NCBI RefSeq assembly: GCF_001953635.1
Contig: NZ_MEJH01000003.1
Coordinates: 1,176,648-1,240,647 of the forward strand
DNA: 64,000 nucleotides
DNA from: Alteromonas abrolhosensis
Lineage (GTDB): Bacteria > Pseudomonadota > Gammaproteobacteria > Enterobacterales > Alteromonadaceae
Direction of reading: 5' to 3'
The notes under the pieces are model-generated. The model had not been told where the DNA came from, made no database searches, and saw only the letters and a program-made list of their open reading frames with translations. Shown piece after piece: positions 53,287-61,338 of the stretch (position 1 is the first letter of the stretch; every line of letters begins with the position of its first letter). A program made the translations under genes and the position numbers.

Positions 53287-55533
53287 TTAGAAGTAAGTGT
53301 ATTTAAACTCAACACCCCAAATACGAGGTTCGTTTACAATACCCGTTAAGTTTGCAAAGTCGATTGCACCTTTAACGTTATCTTCGTCAGTAATGTTACG
53401 ACCGAATAGCGCTACTGTGTAGTTGTGCGCAAAGTTCTCGTAACCAATGCGTAAACCACCTTCGAAGTTGTCGTCAGTAGTAAATTCAACCGCTTCATAT
53501 AGGAAGATGTTGGTTTCGCCTTGGAATGCCCAATCAGTAAACACGAAGAATTCACCGTCATCGCCCATAGGGATGGTGTAACGTGCTGTGAAGTTAAAGA
53601 TTGATTCAGGCGCTTGAGGGAAAGGGTTTCCGTCAATAATTGCGTTGAAACCATCTGGGCGTTCGTCAGTAACAGTACAGTAACCAGTGAAGCCACTTGC
53701 AGCGCTAGTACCACAAGGTGCAACAGTTAGAGAGTCATCTTTGATCTCAGTGTGGTTATAGCTGTAGCCAGCAGTGAAAGTTAGTTCATCAGTCGCTAGC
53801 CATTGAGCGTCTACTTCGAAACCGTAAGCTTCACCTTCATCAGCATTTACTAGTGCAGTAAAGTTGTTACCGCCACCAATAGCTGAGAATTGCATGTCGT
53901 CAACGGTATAGTAGAACGCAGCAGCGTTTAGACGTAGCGTATCATCGAACAGGTCAGATTTAACACCTACTTCAAAAGAGTTGATAGTTTCTGCGTCTGC
54001 AACTGAAGGTGCGCCTTCGAATGCCACGTCACGACCTTGGATTGTTTGCGCTCTGAAACCATTCGCATAGCGAGCAAAAACAGACATGTCGTCAGTTACA
54101 CGGTAGTTCGCACTAAGCTCAAAGCTTGTTTGACCGTCATCTACGTTGATGTCTTCGTAATCCTGAACGGCAGCAATGCCTAAAACAACGGCAAAGCCGT
54201 CAACATTTTGTTCACCAACAACAAGAGACTTCTTGTCGTGAGTATAGCGAATACCACCCGTTACGTTTAACTTATCGTTGACTTGGTAAGATGATTGACC
54301 GAATACAGCCCATGTTTGGTTTTCATGGAATACTGTCGTCGCACCAAAGAAACCGTCAATGCTGGTTACGTTAAATGATGCATCATAATAGAAAGCACCT
54401 ACTTGCCAGTTCATCGGATCGCTAGTGTTACTTGCTAAACGGAATTCCTGCGTATATTGCTCAAGATCATTAAGATTATCTTGAGTTACGAAGTTTTGTG
54501 AAGCAATGGCATCACCATCGATATCGCCTAGGCTAGAGCCTTCCGCGGTTTCGATTGCAGAGATTGAAGTAAAGGTTACTTCATCCATGTCATATTCTAG
54601 TTTAAGTGATGTACCTAAACCTTCGTAAGACTGTGGATTGTTGTCAGTACCGTTGCCTTCCAGGTCGCCGTCATAGCTTACTGTTTCGCGGTCATAGCTA
54701 TCATTTAGGTCATTGCTGCCTTTGTTGAAGACATTACCACGGAAAATTGAAGCAGTACCTTCGAGGTCACGGCCGTGTACGTTAAGAAGGGCAGAAAAGT
54801 CAGCTGATGGCTCCCAAAGAAGCTGCAAGCGCCATGCTTTCTCATCGAAGCCGCCTAATGCGTTGTTTTGACCAGTTGCTGCGTTGTCGATGTAATCATC
54901 ACGCTCTTGTGACAATACAGAAAGGCGTGCAGAAAGTTCGTCAGTAAGACCACCGCTAATTGCGCCTTCAAAGTTCATTGTACCGTATGAACCAAAGCCT
55001 GCTTTCGCATAGCCTTCAACGTCTTGGGTTGGTTTTACAGTATCAAATTTGATGATACCTGCAGTAGTGTTACGACCAAATAGTGTACCCTGTGGGCCAC
55101 GAAGTACTTCTACTTGCTGAACGTCGAAAAGCGGGAAGCTTTTGAGTACCACGTTTTCCATTACCACTTCATCCATGATAATAGAAACAGGTTGTGATGC
55201 CGCAAGGTCGAAATCTGTGTTACCTAGACCACGAATATAAAAACGCGGTGCAACACGACCATTTGATGACTCGGCGTAAAGACCAGGCACGCGAACTGCT
55301 AAAGCAAGAATATCTTCACCGCCAGAGAATAGGCTTTCGAATTTTTCACCGCTTAAAGTCGCAACAGAAATAGGTACTTCCTGAATAGACTGGGTACGCT
55401 TTTGCGCAGTAACGGTAATTTGTTCAAGTGAGGCTTCTTTTTTTTCTGTCGTCGCGGCCTCTTGTGCAAGAACTGAAGAGCTGAACGCAGCACTAACGGC
55501 TAACGCTAGTGTGGCGATTTTGTGTGTTCTCAT
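53287..55533 (-). CDS. TonB-dependent outer-membrane receptor (748 aa)
   Basis: Barrel-plug receptor for active uptake. A Sec signal peptide (residues 1-23, ending SSVLA) is followed by a TonB-box-like LEQITVTAQKRTQSIQEVPI and the plug blocks RFYIRGLGNTDFDLAASQP and LRGPQGTLFGRNTTAGIIKF. The last residues are FKYTYF, ending in the aromatic needed for outer-membrane insertion. DNA between 53400 and 55533 is free of stops in this frame only. No Fur-box-like site was seen in the 262-bp upstream gap. The GlxA-type regulator gene lies upstream on the same strand and the acyl-CoA/SDR operon just beyond, so uptake of the substrate of that pathway is the likely role. Related in plug sequence to the receptor at 3768. 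Confidence 0.94.
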   Translation of the reverse strand: MRTHKIATLALAVSAAFSSSVLAQEAATTEKKEASLEQITVTAQKRTQSIQEVPISVATLSGEKFESLFSGGEDILALAVRVPGLYAESSNGRVAPRFYIRGLGNTDFDLAASQPVSIIMDEVVMENVVLKSFPLFDVQQVEVLRGPQGTLFGRNTTAGIIKFDTVKPTQDVEGYAKAGFGSYGTMNFEGAISGGLTDELSARLSVLSQERDDYIDNAATGQNNALGGFDEKAWRLQLLWEPSADFSALLNVHGRDLEGTASIFRGNVFNKGSNDLNDSYDRETVSYDGDLEGNGTDNNPQSYEGLGTSLKLEYDMDEVTFTSISAIETAEGSSLGDIDGDAIASQNFVTQDNLNDLEQYTQEFRLASNTSDPMNWQVGAFYYDASFNVTSIDGFFGATTVFHENQTWAVFGQSSYQVNDKLNVTGGIRYTHDKKSLVVGEQNVDGFAVVLGIAAVQDYEDINVDDGQTSFELSANYRVTDDMSVFARYANGFRAQTIQGRDVAFEGAPSVADAETINSFEVGVKSDLFDDTLRLNAAAFYYTVDDMQFSAIGGGNNFTALVNADEGEAYGFEVDAQWLATDELTFTAGYSYNHTEIKDDSLTVAPCGTSAASGFTGYCTVTDERPDGFNAIIDGNPFPQAPESIFNFTARYTIPMGDDGEFFVFTDWAFQGETNIFLYEAVEFTTDDNFEGGLRIGYENFAHNYTVALFGRNITDEDNVKGAIDFANLTGIVNEPRIWGVEFKYTYF

Positions 55534-55795
55534 GTTTCCACCAAGATGATTTTAAAATTATACTTTTGTAGTGTTTTTAGCACAAAAATTAACAATCTAT
55601 GCTTGGCGCTGCATTTTACACAAACTTTTACATAAAAACTTCAAATTTGTGCAATACGACGCGTTTTTCATCGCAAATGCACAATATTAGTTAGAGCGCA
55701 TGTACTCAAAACGCCTTTGTGCACAGGCGTGGAACATTTGTCTTAGAACAAAGATATTTTTTGGTGCGTTTTATATAAAAGCATTCCGCCAGTTC

Positions 55796-56785
55796 CTAGC
55801 TCCGCTTAAATTTTGCACGATACTGAGAGGGTGATAATCCAGTAGTTTTTTTAAAAAGACGTGTGAAAGAACTAAGATCTTCATATCCCACCGCGCTGAT
55901 TAAGCGCTCTAACGGCATCCCGGAGGTTTCCAAAAGCTTTCTCGCATGCTCAATGCGTAGCGACTGTAAATACTGACCTGGTGTAATATCACACGCGTTT
56001 TTAAAACGGCGTATAAGTGTGCGTTCGGTCATATTATGCCTTTGCGCTAATTCGCCTAGCGTACATTTGTTCTGTACGTTTTTCTCTAAGAAGGATTGTA
56101 CCGCTTTAATATCCTTGTCTGAGTGGAAATGCCTCTGACGACTGCTCGCGTAAACAGTTTGGCTAGTTCTAGACACATCTAACACGTGGGATTTTGCCGT
56201 ATCACTGGCAATTTGATGGCCACAGTAGCGTTCTATCAACAAGATAGATAAATCAATCCACGCCATGCCGCCGCCTGCACAAAACACCGTATCGTCTTCA
56301 GTAACCATTTTCTCGGGTTGTAAGTTTACGGTAGGGTACATGTTCTTAAATTTATCTGCATATCCCCAATGTGTGGTGGCAATTTTATTGTCCAATAATT
56401 CGGATTGGGCCAAAAGAAAAGTGCCGGTGCAATTGGCTGCAATGTCGGCCCCCATTTTCTGAAGACGCCTTATATGTACAAGCAGAGGCGCTGTGCTGTC
56501 TAGCACTTCATCAATATCGCCACCGATTGTTGGAATTAACAGAATATCGGTGTGCGACACATCTTCAATGGCGATATTTGGCTGCAAAATTACCTGATTA
56601 GAGCAAAGAATAGGCTGGCCATGGTGACTGGCCAACTGTACTTTGAACTGTGGGCTGGTCGGTAAGCTGTGTATTCGCTGCCAACTAATACCTGCGAAAG
56701 CAAATACATCGAGCGCTCCCGTAATGGCAGATGCTAACGCTTGATTAAATCCGAGTACGGTCACGGTGAATTTCGTGTCATTCAT
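55796..56785 (-). CDS. GlxA-family AraC-type transcriptional regulator
   Basis: Two-domain regulator, 329 aa. The N-terminal DJ-1/PfpI-like domain (about residues 5-190) has DIAANCTGTFLLAQSELLDN, with the Cys at the nucleophile-elbow position. The C-terminal AraC domain has two helix-turn-helices (TLGELAQRHNMTERTLIRRF and ISAVGYEDLSSFTRLFKKTT) and ends GLSPSQYRAKF. Such regulators often sense small amino- or acyl-derived metabolites and control neighbouring catabolic genes. It is divergent from the acyl-CoA dehydrogenase gene; a composite palindrome at 56842-56871 lies between their starts and is the obvious candidate operator. Confidence 0.93.
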   Translation of the reverse strand: MNDTKFTVTVLGFNQALASAITGALDVFAFAGISWQRIHSLPTSPQFKVQLASHHGQPILCSNQVILQPNIAIEDVSHTDILLIPTIGGDIDEVLDSTAPLLVHIRRLQKMGADIAANCTGTFLLAQSELLDNKIATTHWGYADKFKNMYPTVNLQPEKMVTEDDTVFCAGGGMAWIDLSILLIERYCGHQIASDTAKSHVLDVSRTSQTVYASSRQRHFHSDKDIKAVQSFLEKNVQNKCTLGELAQRHNMTERTLIRRFKNACDITPGQYLQSLRIEHARKLLETSGMPLERLISAVGYEDLSSFTRLFKKTTGLSPSQYRAKFKRS

Positions 56786-56841
56786 AAAAATAATTCGAGT
56801 TATAAAGTAAGATAAAACTCAGTGATTGTTGGCGTGATTGA

Positions 56842-56871
56842 CCATTATTGTGTCATTAATGACAATAATGG
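56842..56871. promoter_or_regulatory. Composite palindrome, candidate operator of the GlxA-type regulator
   Basis: Outer arms CCATTATTG (56842-56850) and CAATAATGG (56863-56871) are perfectly complementary. Inside them is a second perfect 12-bp palindrome GTCATTAATGAC (56852-56863). It lies 57-75 bp from both divergent start codons, a typical place for an activator or repressor site. Confidence 0.6.
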
Positions 56872-56927
56872 CACGATAACGAATATGACACAATGTGTTA
56901 ACAAGTATTCGTAGAGGACAGGACACC

Positions 56928-58730
56928 ATGGCCGACCAACTTATTCCCCGCCGTGAAATGCAATTTCAGCTGTACGAAGTTTTAAATACCGCTGCCTTAT
57001 GTGAAAAAGCACGCTTCGAAGAGCACAATGTGGAAACTTTCAACGCCGTGATTGACATGGCTGAGAAGATGGCAGAAGAACTGTTTCTTCCTCATAACGC
57101 TGTTGCCGATAAAAATGAGCCTACTTTTGACGGCACCAAAGTCTCTATGATTGATGACGTAAAAGTGGCTTTTGACACATACAGAGAGTCTGGGTTTATC
57201 GCGGGTCATTTTGATTTTGAAGATGGCGGTATGCAGCTTCCTGTTACCGTTATGAATGCCTGTGCGGGCTACTTCTTGGCGGCTAACCCATCGTCAACTG
57301 CTTATCCTTTCTTAACTGCAGCGGCTGCTAATGTCATTAAGCATTTTGCCTCTGAAGATATCAAAAGTGCGTTTCTATCAAAAATGTTAGCGGGTGACTT
57401 CACTGGAACCATGGCACTTACCGAGCCCCATGCCGGTTCGTCACTTGCTGATATTCGTACGTCAGCAAGGCCGCAAGATGATGGTACGTATCGAATCAAA
57501 GGCAGCAAGATTTATATCTCAGGTGGTGAGCATGAGCTTTCCGACAACATCGTACATTTGGTGTTGGCGAAAATTCCAGGTGGCCCAGCTGGTGTAAAAG
57601 GTATTTCCTTATTTGCTGTACCTAAATACCGCCTAGACGCTGAGGGCAACCCAGATGTGCGCAACGACGTTACCCTTGCTGGCCTCATCCACAAAATGGG
57701 CTACCGAGGTACAACTTCAACCGCATTGACCTTTGGCGAAAATGGTGACTGCCACGGCTACCTTATTGGCGAGCCGCACCAGGGGTTGCGCTACATGTTC
57801 ATGATGATGAATGAAGCCCGCATTGGCGTGGGCTATGGTGCTGCCATGATAGGGTATCGCGGGTACCGTTACTCACTAGAATACGCAAAAGATCGTACTC
57901 AAGGTCGCGCTGCGCCAAATCTTGCGCCAGAAGATGAGCCTACACCTATTATCAATCACGGTGACGTGCGACGTATGTTGCTAGCGCAAAAGGCCTACTG
58001 TGAAGGCGGCATGTCCCTCTGCTTGTACGGCAGCATGCTCATCGATGAGATGGAGACAGAAACTGACAGCGAAAAGCGCACCGAGCTTTCTCAGCTTTTA
58101 GATCTTTTAACACCCGTGTTCAAAGCATGGCCTTCGGAGTTTGGCCCTAAAGCCAACGATTTGGCTATTCAAATTCTAGGTGGTGCGGGCTACACCCGTG
58201 AATATCCTGTTGAGCAGTGCTGGCGCGATAACCGCCTTAACCCAATTCACGAGGGCACAAATGGTATTCAGGCGTTAGACCTGTTAGGAAGAAAGTTATG
58301 GCAGCACGATGGCAAAGGTCTTCAAGTTCTGCTTTCTCGTGTAACCAGTGATATGAAGCGCGCAGAAACGCCAAGAGCACAGGCGCTGGCTGCAAAATTA
58401 AAACCCTATCTAGATCAGCTTGGCGGTTTAATCCAACAAGCAGCGGCAGATCTGCGCTCAGATAAGCAACCAGTTTTGCTAACCAATGCGAGTTGCTTCT
58501 TAAACGTATTTTCAAGTTGTGTGGTGAGCTGGATTTGGCTGCGCCAGGCAAATGTTGCCGAACAAGCACTCGCTAACGGTGCAGGCGAGCAAGATGCTGA
58601 CTTTTATGAAGGTAAATTAGCGGCCGCGGAATACTTTTTAAATTGGGAATTACCGCTGGTCAGTCGCGATATTGAAGTGCTTTCTTCACGCGAGGCAACG
58701 TGTAACAACGTAAAAGCGAGTTATTTTTAA
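56928..58730 (+). CDS. Acyl-CoA dehydrogenase, long (DmdC/FadE5-like)
   Basis: FAD-dependent acyl-CoA dehydrogenase of 600 aa with an extra C-terminal domain, the class that includes DmdC (3-methylmercaptopropionyl-CoA dehydrogenase) and broad-chain FadE enzymes. FAD/substrate motifs are [19 protein letters not shown] and [17 protein letters not shown]. The mid-domain has [20 protein letters not shown]. The catalytic Glu is in [20 protein letters not shown]. The ATG at 56928 has AGGACAGGA upstream; the frame opens 11 codons earlier without support. It is first gene of an ACAD-SDR-SDR operon under the divergent GlxA-type regulator. Chain-length specificity is not readable. No other DMSP-cleavage genes are present, so a DMSP role is not claimed. 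Confidence 0.93.
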   Translation: MADQLIPRREMQFQLYEVLNTAALCEKARFEEHNVETFNAVIDMAEKMAEELFLPHNAVADKNEPTFDGTKVSMIDDVKVAFDTYRESGFIAGHFDFEDGGMQLPVTVMNACAGYFLAANPSSTAYPFLTAAAANVIKHFASEDIKSAFLSKMLAGDFTGTMALTEPHAGSSLADIRTSARPQDDGTYRIKGSKIYISGGEHELSDNIVHLVLAKIPGGPAGVKGISLFAVPKYRLDAEGNPDVRNDVTLAGLIHKMGYRGTTSTALTFGENGDCHGYLIGEPHQGLRYMFMMMNEARIGVGYGAAMIGYRGYRYSLEYAKDRTQGRAAPNLAPEDEPTPIINHGDVRRMLLAQKAYCEGGMSLCLYGSMLIDEMETETDSEKRTELSQLLDLLTPVFKAWPSEFGPKANDLAIQILGGAGYTREYPVEQCWRDNRLNPIHEGTNGIQALDLLGRKLWQHDGKGLQVLLSRVTSDMKRAETPRAQALAAKLKPYLDQLGGLIQQAAADLRSDKQPVLLTNASCFLNVFSSCVVSWIWLRQANVAEQALANGAGEQDADFYEGKLAAAEYFLNWELPLVSRDIEVLSSREATCNNVKASYF

Positions 58731-58807
58731 TCATTCAAAACAAAGAGCATGCGCAGTGACCTTTATTTAACAGCGTTGCGCTTGTTCACGAAATTGGAGT
58801 ACAGCTA

Positions 58808-59575
58808 ATGAATGTAGCTGCAAATGTCGAAGGCAAGCATATTCTTATTACTGGTGGTGGCTCGGGTATCGGTGCTGCTTCGGCTCGCGTATTGAGTGCG
58901 CGTGGTGCAACAGTTGGTATTGCAGATCTAAACGAAGAAAACGCCAAAGCATTGGCTGAAGAAATTGTTGCCTCAGGTGGCAAAGCCTATGCGGTGGCGG
59001 TGGATGTTACCGAACCTGCTCAGGTAAAAGCGATGTTCGACACGGCGCTTTCTCATAACGACAAGATTGATGTGGTTATTAATAATGCGGGAATCGACCA
59101 TTTTCCAGCTCCGCTAACTGAAGTCGATGATGCCATGTTTATGAAGAATATTCAGGTCAACTTAGCTGGCGTATGGTATTGCATGAAAAACGCCCTTAAG
59201 CATATGACGGCATCAGGCGGTGGCCACATCATCAATATTGCCTCTGTAGCTGGATTGCGCTCTGCGCCTATGATTAGCGCTTACAGCGCTTCCAAACATG
59301 GGGTAGTGGGACTTACTAAATCGGCGGCGGTGGAATACGCAAGGGCGAACATTCGTATTAACGCTGTTTGTCCAAGCTTTGTAGATACTCCTATGGTGCA
59401 AGGCGTTTTATCAAAATTGGATGAAAGAGGCCAAAAAGGGCTTATTGGCGCCAATCCAATGAAGCGTTTGGGTAAACCAGAAGAGATTGCTAATGCCATT
59501 GCTTGGTTGTGTAGCGATGAGTCGTCATTCATGACGGGTCAGTCAGTAGTACTCGACGGTGGTATGTTGGCCTAG
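58808..59575 (+). CDS. Short-chain dehydrogenase/reductase
   Basis: NAD(P)-dependent classical SDR, 255 aa. The cofactor motif is TGGGSGIGAASARVL with IADLN at the acidic end of beta-2, favouring NAD. NNAGIDHF follows. The catalytic Ser is in INIASVAG and the pair Tyr-Lys in YSASKHGVVGL. The C-terminus FMTGQSVVLDGGMLA is standard. GGAG lies before the ATG. It is the second gene of the acyl-CoA operon, 77 bp after the dehydrogenase. Likely oxidises a 3-hydroxyacyl-CoA or hydroxy intermediate of the pathway. Confidence 0.92.
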   Translation: MNVAANVEGKHILITGGGSGIGAASARVLSARGATVGIADLNEENAKALAEEIVASGGKAYAVAVDVTEPAQVKAMFDTALSHNDKIDVVINNAGIDHFPAPLTEVDDAMFMKNIQVNLAGVWYCMKNALKHMTASGGGHIINIASVAGLRSAPMISAYSASKHGVVGLTKSAAVEYARANIRINAVCPSFVDTPMVQGVLSKLDERGQKGLIGANPMKRLGKPEEIANAIAWLCSDESSFMTGQSVVLDGGMLA

Positions 59576-59651
59576 AGCAGGCACCGCAACAAGCGTTAAT
59601 AAGAGAAATTAAGCACACAGCACTTTATCAGCAAGAATTAAGGATATGACA

Positions 59652-60413
59652 ATGAAGAACCTTTTTGATTTAACAGGAAAAGTGGCACTGGTTACAGGTG
59701 CAAGTCGCGGTATCGGTGAGTCTATTGCCCGTTTGCTTGCCCAGTATGGCGCGCATGTAATTGTATCAAGCCGCAAAATTGACGGCTGTGAAGCCGTTGC
59801 TTCTTCAATTCGTGACGCAGGTGGTAAGGCGACAGCGCTAGCGTGTCATGTGGGTGAAATGGAGCAAATTACAGAAGCATTTAACGTCATTAAACGCGAT
59901 TTTAGAAAACTGGATATTCTAGTGAACAACGCGGCAGCCAATCCTTACTTTGGGCATATCTTAGATACTGACCTTGGCGCCTACAATAAAACTGTAGACG
60001 TCAATATTCGTGGCTACTTCTTCATGTCGATTGAAGCTGGCAAAATGATGAAAGAGCAGGGTGGTGGCGTCATTCTCAACACGGCATCGGTAAACGGTGT
60101 AACACCAGGCGACATGCAGGGTATTTACTCTATTACGAAAGCTGCGGTCATCAGCATGACTAAGTCATTTGCAAAAGAGTGCGGTAGCTTGAACATTCGC
60201 GTAAACGCACTATTGCCAGGTTTAACCGATACTAAATTTGCGTCAGCGTTAACAACTAACGAGCAAATATTGAAGCACGCGCTTAAAGTTATTCCACTAG
60301 GTCGTGTCGCTGACCCAGATGAAATGGCGGGCACAGTATTGTATTTAGTATCAGACGCTTCAACCTACACGACTGGCACGACAGTGGTGGTAGATGGTGG
60401 TATGCTAGCGTAA
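59652..60413 (+). CDS. Short-chain dehydrogenase/reductase
   Basis: Classical SDR, 253 aa from the ATG at 59652, which has AAGGA at a proper distance; the in-frame ATG at 59646 is only two bases from that site. The cofactor motif is VTGASRGIGESIARLL with SSRK after beta-2, favouring NADP. NNAAANPYFG, the Ser in LNTASVNG and YSITKAAVISMTKSFAKECG complete the active site. The end TTVVVDGGMLA matches the previous SDR, so the two could be distant duplicates. It is the last gene of the catabolic operon; the YaiI gene follows 25 bp later and may be read through. Confidence 0.92.
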   Translation: MKNLFDLTGKVALVTGASRGIGESIARLLAQYGAHVIVSSRKIDGCEAVASSIRDAGGKATALACHVGEMEQITEAFNVIKRDFRKLDILVNNAAANPYFGHILDTDLGAYNKTVDVNIRGYFFMSIEAGKMMKEQGGGVILNTASVNGVTPGDMQGIYSITKAAVISMTKSFAKECGSLNIRVNALLPGLTDTKFASALTTNEQILKHALKVIPLGRVADPDEMAGTVLYLVSDASTYTTGTTVVVDGGMLA

Positions 60414-60438
60414 TTAGATACAGCTACGAGATACGACC

Positions 60439-60897
60439 ATGCATATATGGGTTGACGCCGACGCGTGCCCTGCAGTGATCAAAGACATCCTTTTTAAGGC
60501 AGCTAGACGTACCAAGCTGCCTTTGTCTTTGGTGGCTAACCATTCTATGTCTGTTCCACCAGACAAGCATATAACCTTAACGCAAGTGCCGTCAGGCTTT
60601 GATGCTGCTGACGATTATATAGTAGAGAAGTGTGAAGCCGGTGACTTAGTGATTACCAATGACATTCCGTTAGCCGCCGATGTACTGGCAAAAAATGCGC
60701 TAGCGTTGAATAATCGTGGTGAAGAATACGACAAGTCGTCTATCAAGCAGATACTGGGCATGCGTGATTTCATGGAAACTATGCGCTCAAGCGGCGAACA
60801 CACAGGCGGTCCGAAAGCCTTCTCCCAACGTGACAAGCAAAACTTCGCCAACGCACTAGACCGACTCCTCACCCAAGGCCTCCGCAACCTCAAATAA
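60439..60897 (+). CDS. yaiI: YaiI/YqxD family protein (DUF188)
   Basis: UPF0178 protein of 152 aa. The family N-terminus [19 protein letters not shown] has the PIN-like acidic residues. [20 protein letters not shown] and a final [20 protein letters not shown] are the other conserved blocks. The PIN-like fold suggests a nuclease, but the function is not established. Its 3' end runs directly into the REP-bounded cassette: only one base lies between the stop codon and the first inverted repeat. Confidence 0.93.
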   Translation: MHIWVDADACPAVIKDILFKAARRTKLPLSLVANHSMSVPPDKHITLTQVPSGFDAADDYIVEKCEAGDLVITNDIPLAADVLAKNALALNNRGEEYDKSSIKQILGMRDFMETMRSSGEHTGGPKAFSQRDKQNFANALDRLLTQGLRNLK

Positions 60898-60950
60898 AAT
60901 AATGGGGTCAGAGTACATTTCTACAGCGTGAACCCAGCAGCAAAAATATT

Positions 60951-61000
60951 GGGGTCAGAGTACTTTAATACTTAAAAAAAGTACTCTGACCCCATTTTTT
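60951..61000 (-). terminator. REP hairpin acting as terminator of the small gene
   Basis: GGGGTCAGAGTACTTT (60951-60966) pairs with AAAGTACTCTGACCCC (60978-60993). On the minus strand the stem abuts A/T-rich sequence, and on the plus strand a T-run follows (60994-61001). It lies immediately after the stop of the minus-strand gene at 61000. Confidence 0.65.
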
Positions 61001-61251
61001 TAGCAGTCTCCACCGCCGCCATCGCTGCTGCAAGATGAGCTTGAACTGCTGCTTGGCGTGTATATCGCTGAGGCACCATCGCCCTGAGAGCCCGGCGTAC
61101 CGCCGCGAGTCTTAGAAATAAACGTAATTAAGAACATCAACGCACATAGCGAAATAATAGCGATAGATGCTTTCCACTCACCGGTTATAGCTCCGCTATA
61201 ACACGAGTACGCAGCCACGGCTAAACTAACAAGCCTTATTAGTAACCTCAT
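61000..61251 (-). CDS. Small membrane protein with Ser-rich linker and Gly-Asp-Cys tail
   Basis: An 83-residue protein of no recognised family. Two hydrophobic helices near the N-terminus (LIRLVSLAVAAYSCYSGAI; ASIAIISLCALMFLITFI) are followed by a basic-to-neutral loop (SKTRGGTPGSQGDG). The tail has seven consecutive Ser and a C-terminal DGGGGDC with two further Cys nearby. The ATG at 61251 has a strong AAGGAG seven bases upstream, so it is probably translated. The Gly/Cys tail recalls families annotated only as small membrane proteins; metal or thiol chemistry is possible but unproven. It is the sole gene in the inverted-repeat cassette. Confidence 0.75.
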   Translation of the reverse strand: MRLLIRLVSLAVAAYSCYSGAITGEWKASIAIISLCALMFLITFISKTRGGTPGSQGDGASAIYTPSSSSSSSCSSDGGGGDC

Positions 61252-61338
61252 AACGATCTCCTTATTTACCGGAAGGCATTAGGGGGAAAATGTACTCTGA
61301 CCCCCCAATTAATGTACTCTGACCCCATTATGCGGTGG

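Larger units (their letters stand above)
60899..61331. repeat. REP-type inverted-repeat cassette
   Basis: A 433-bp segment bounded by a perfect 21-bp inverted repeat, 60899-60919 and 61311-61331, whose core is GGGGTCAGAGTAC. Three further copies of the core lie inside: 60951-60963 (direct), 60981-60993 (inverted) and 61292-61304 (inverted, with two extra C after it). The pair 60951/60981 forms a hairpin with a T-run, a terminator for the small gene within. The only gene inside is at 61000-61251. GGGGTCAGAGTAC repeats are, from memory, commonly linked to REP-associated tyrosine transposases in gammaproteobacteria; no such transposase is in this window. Confidence 0.8.

Noticed and set aside
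56928..58730. DmdC of DMSP demethylation
   Set aside because: The enzyme has the long DmdC-like architecture, but no dmdA, dmdB or dmdD is present and this enzyme class is broad; the specific name is not justified.
60951..60993. Hairpin considered as an integron attachment site
   Set aside because: The core GGGGTCAGAGTAC recurs in both orientations as in REP elements. It lacks the attC core sites, and no integrase is present.
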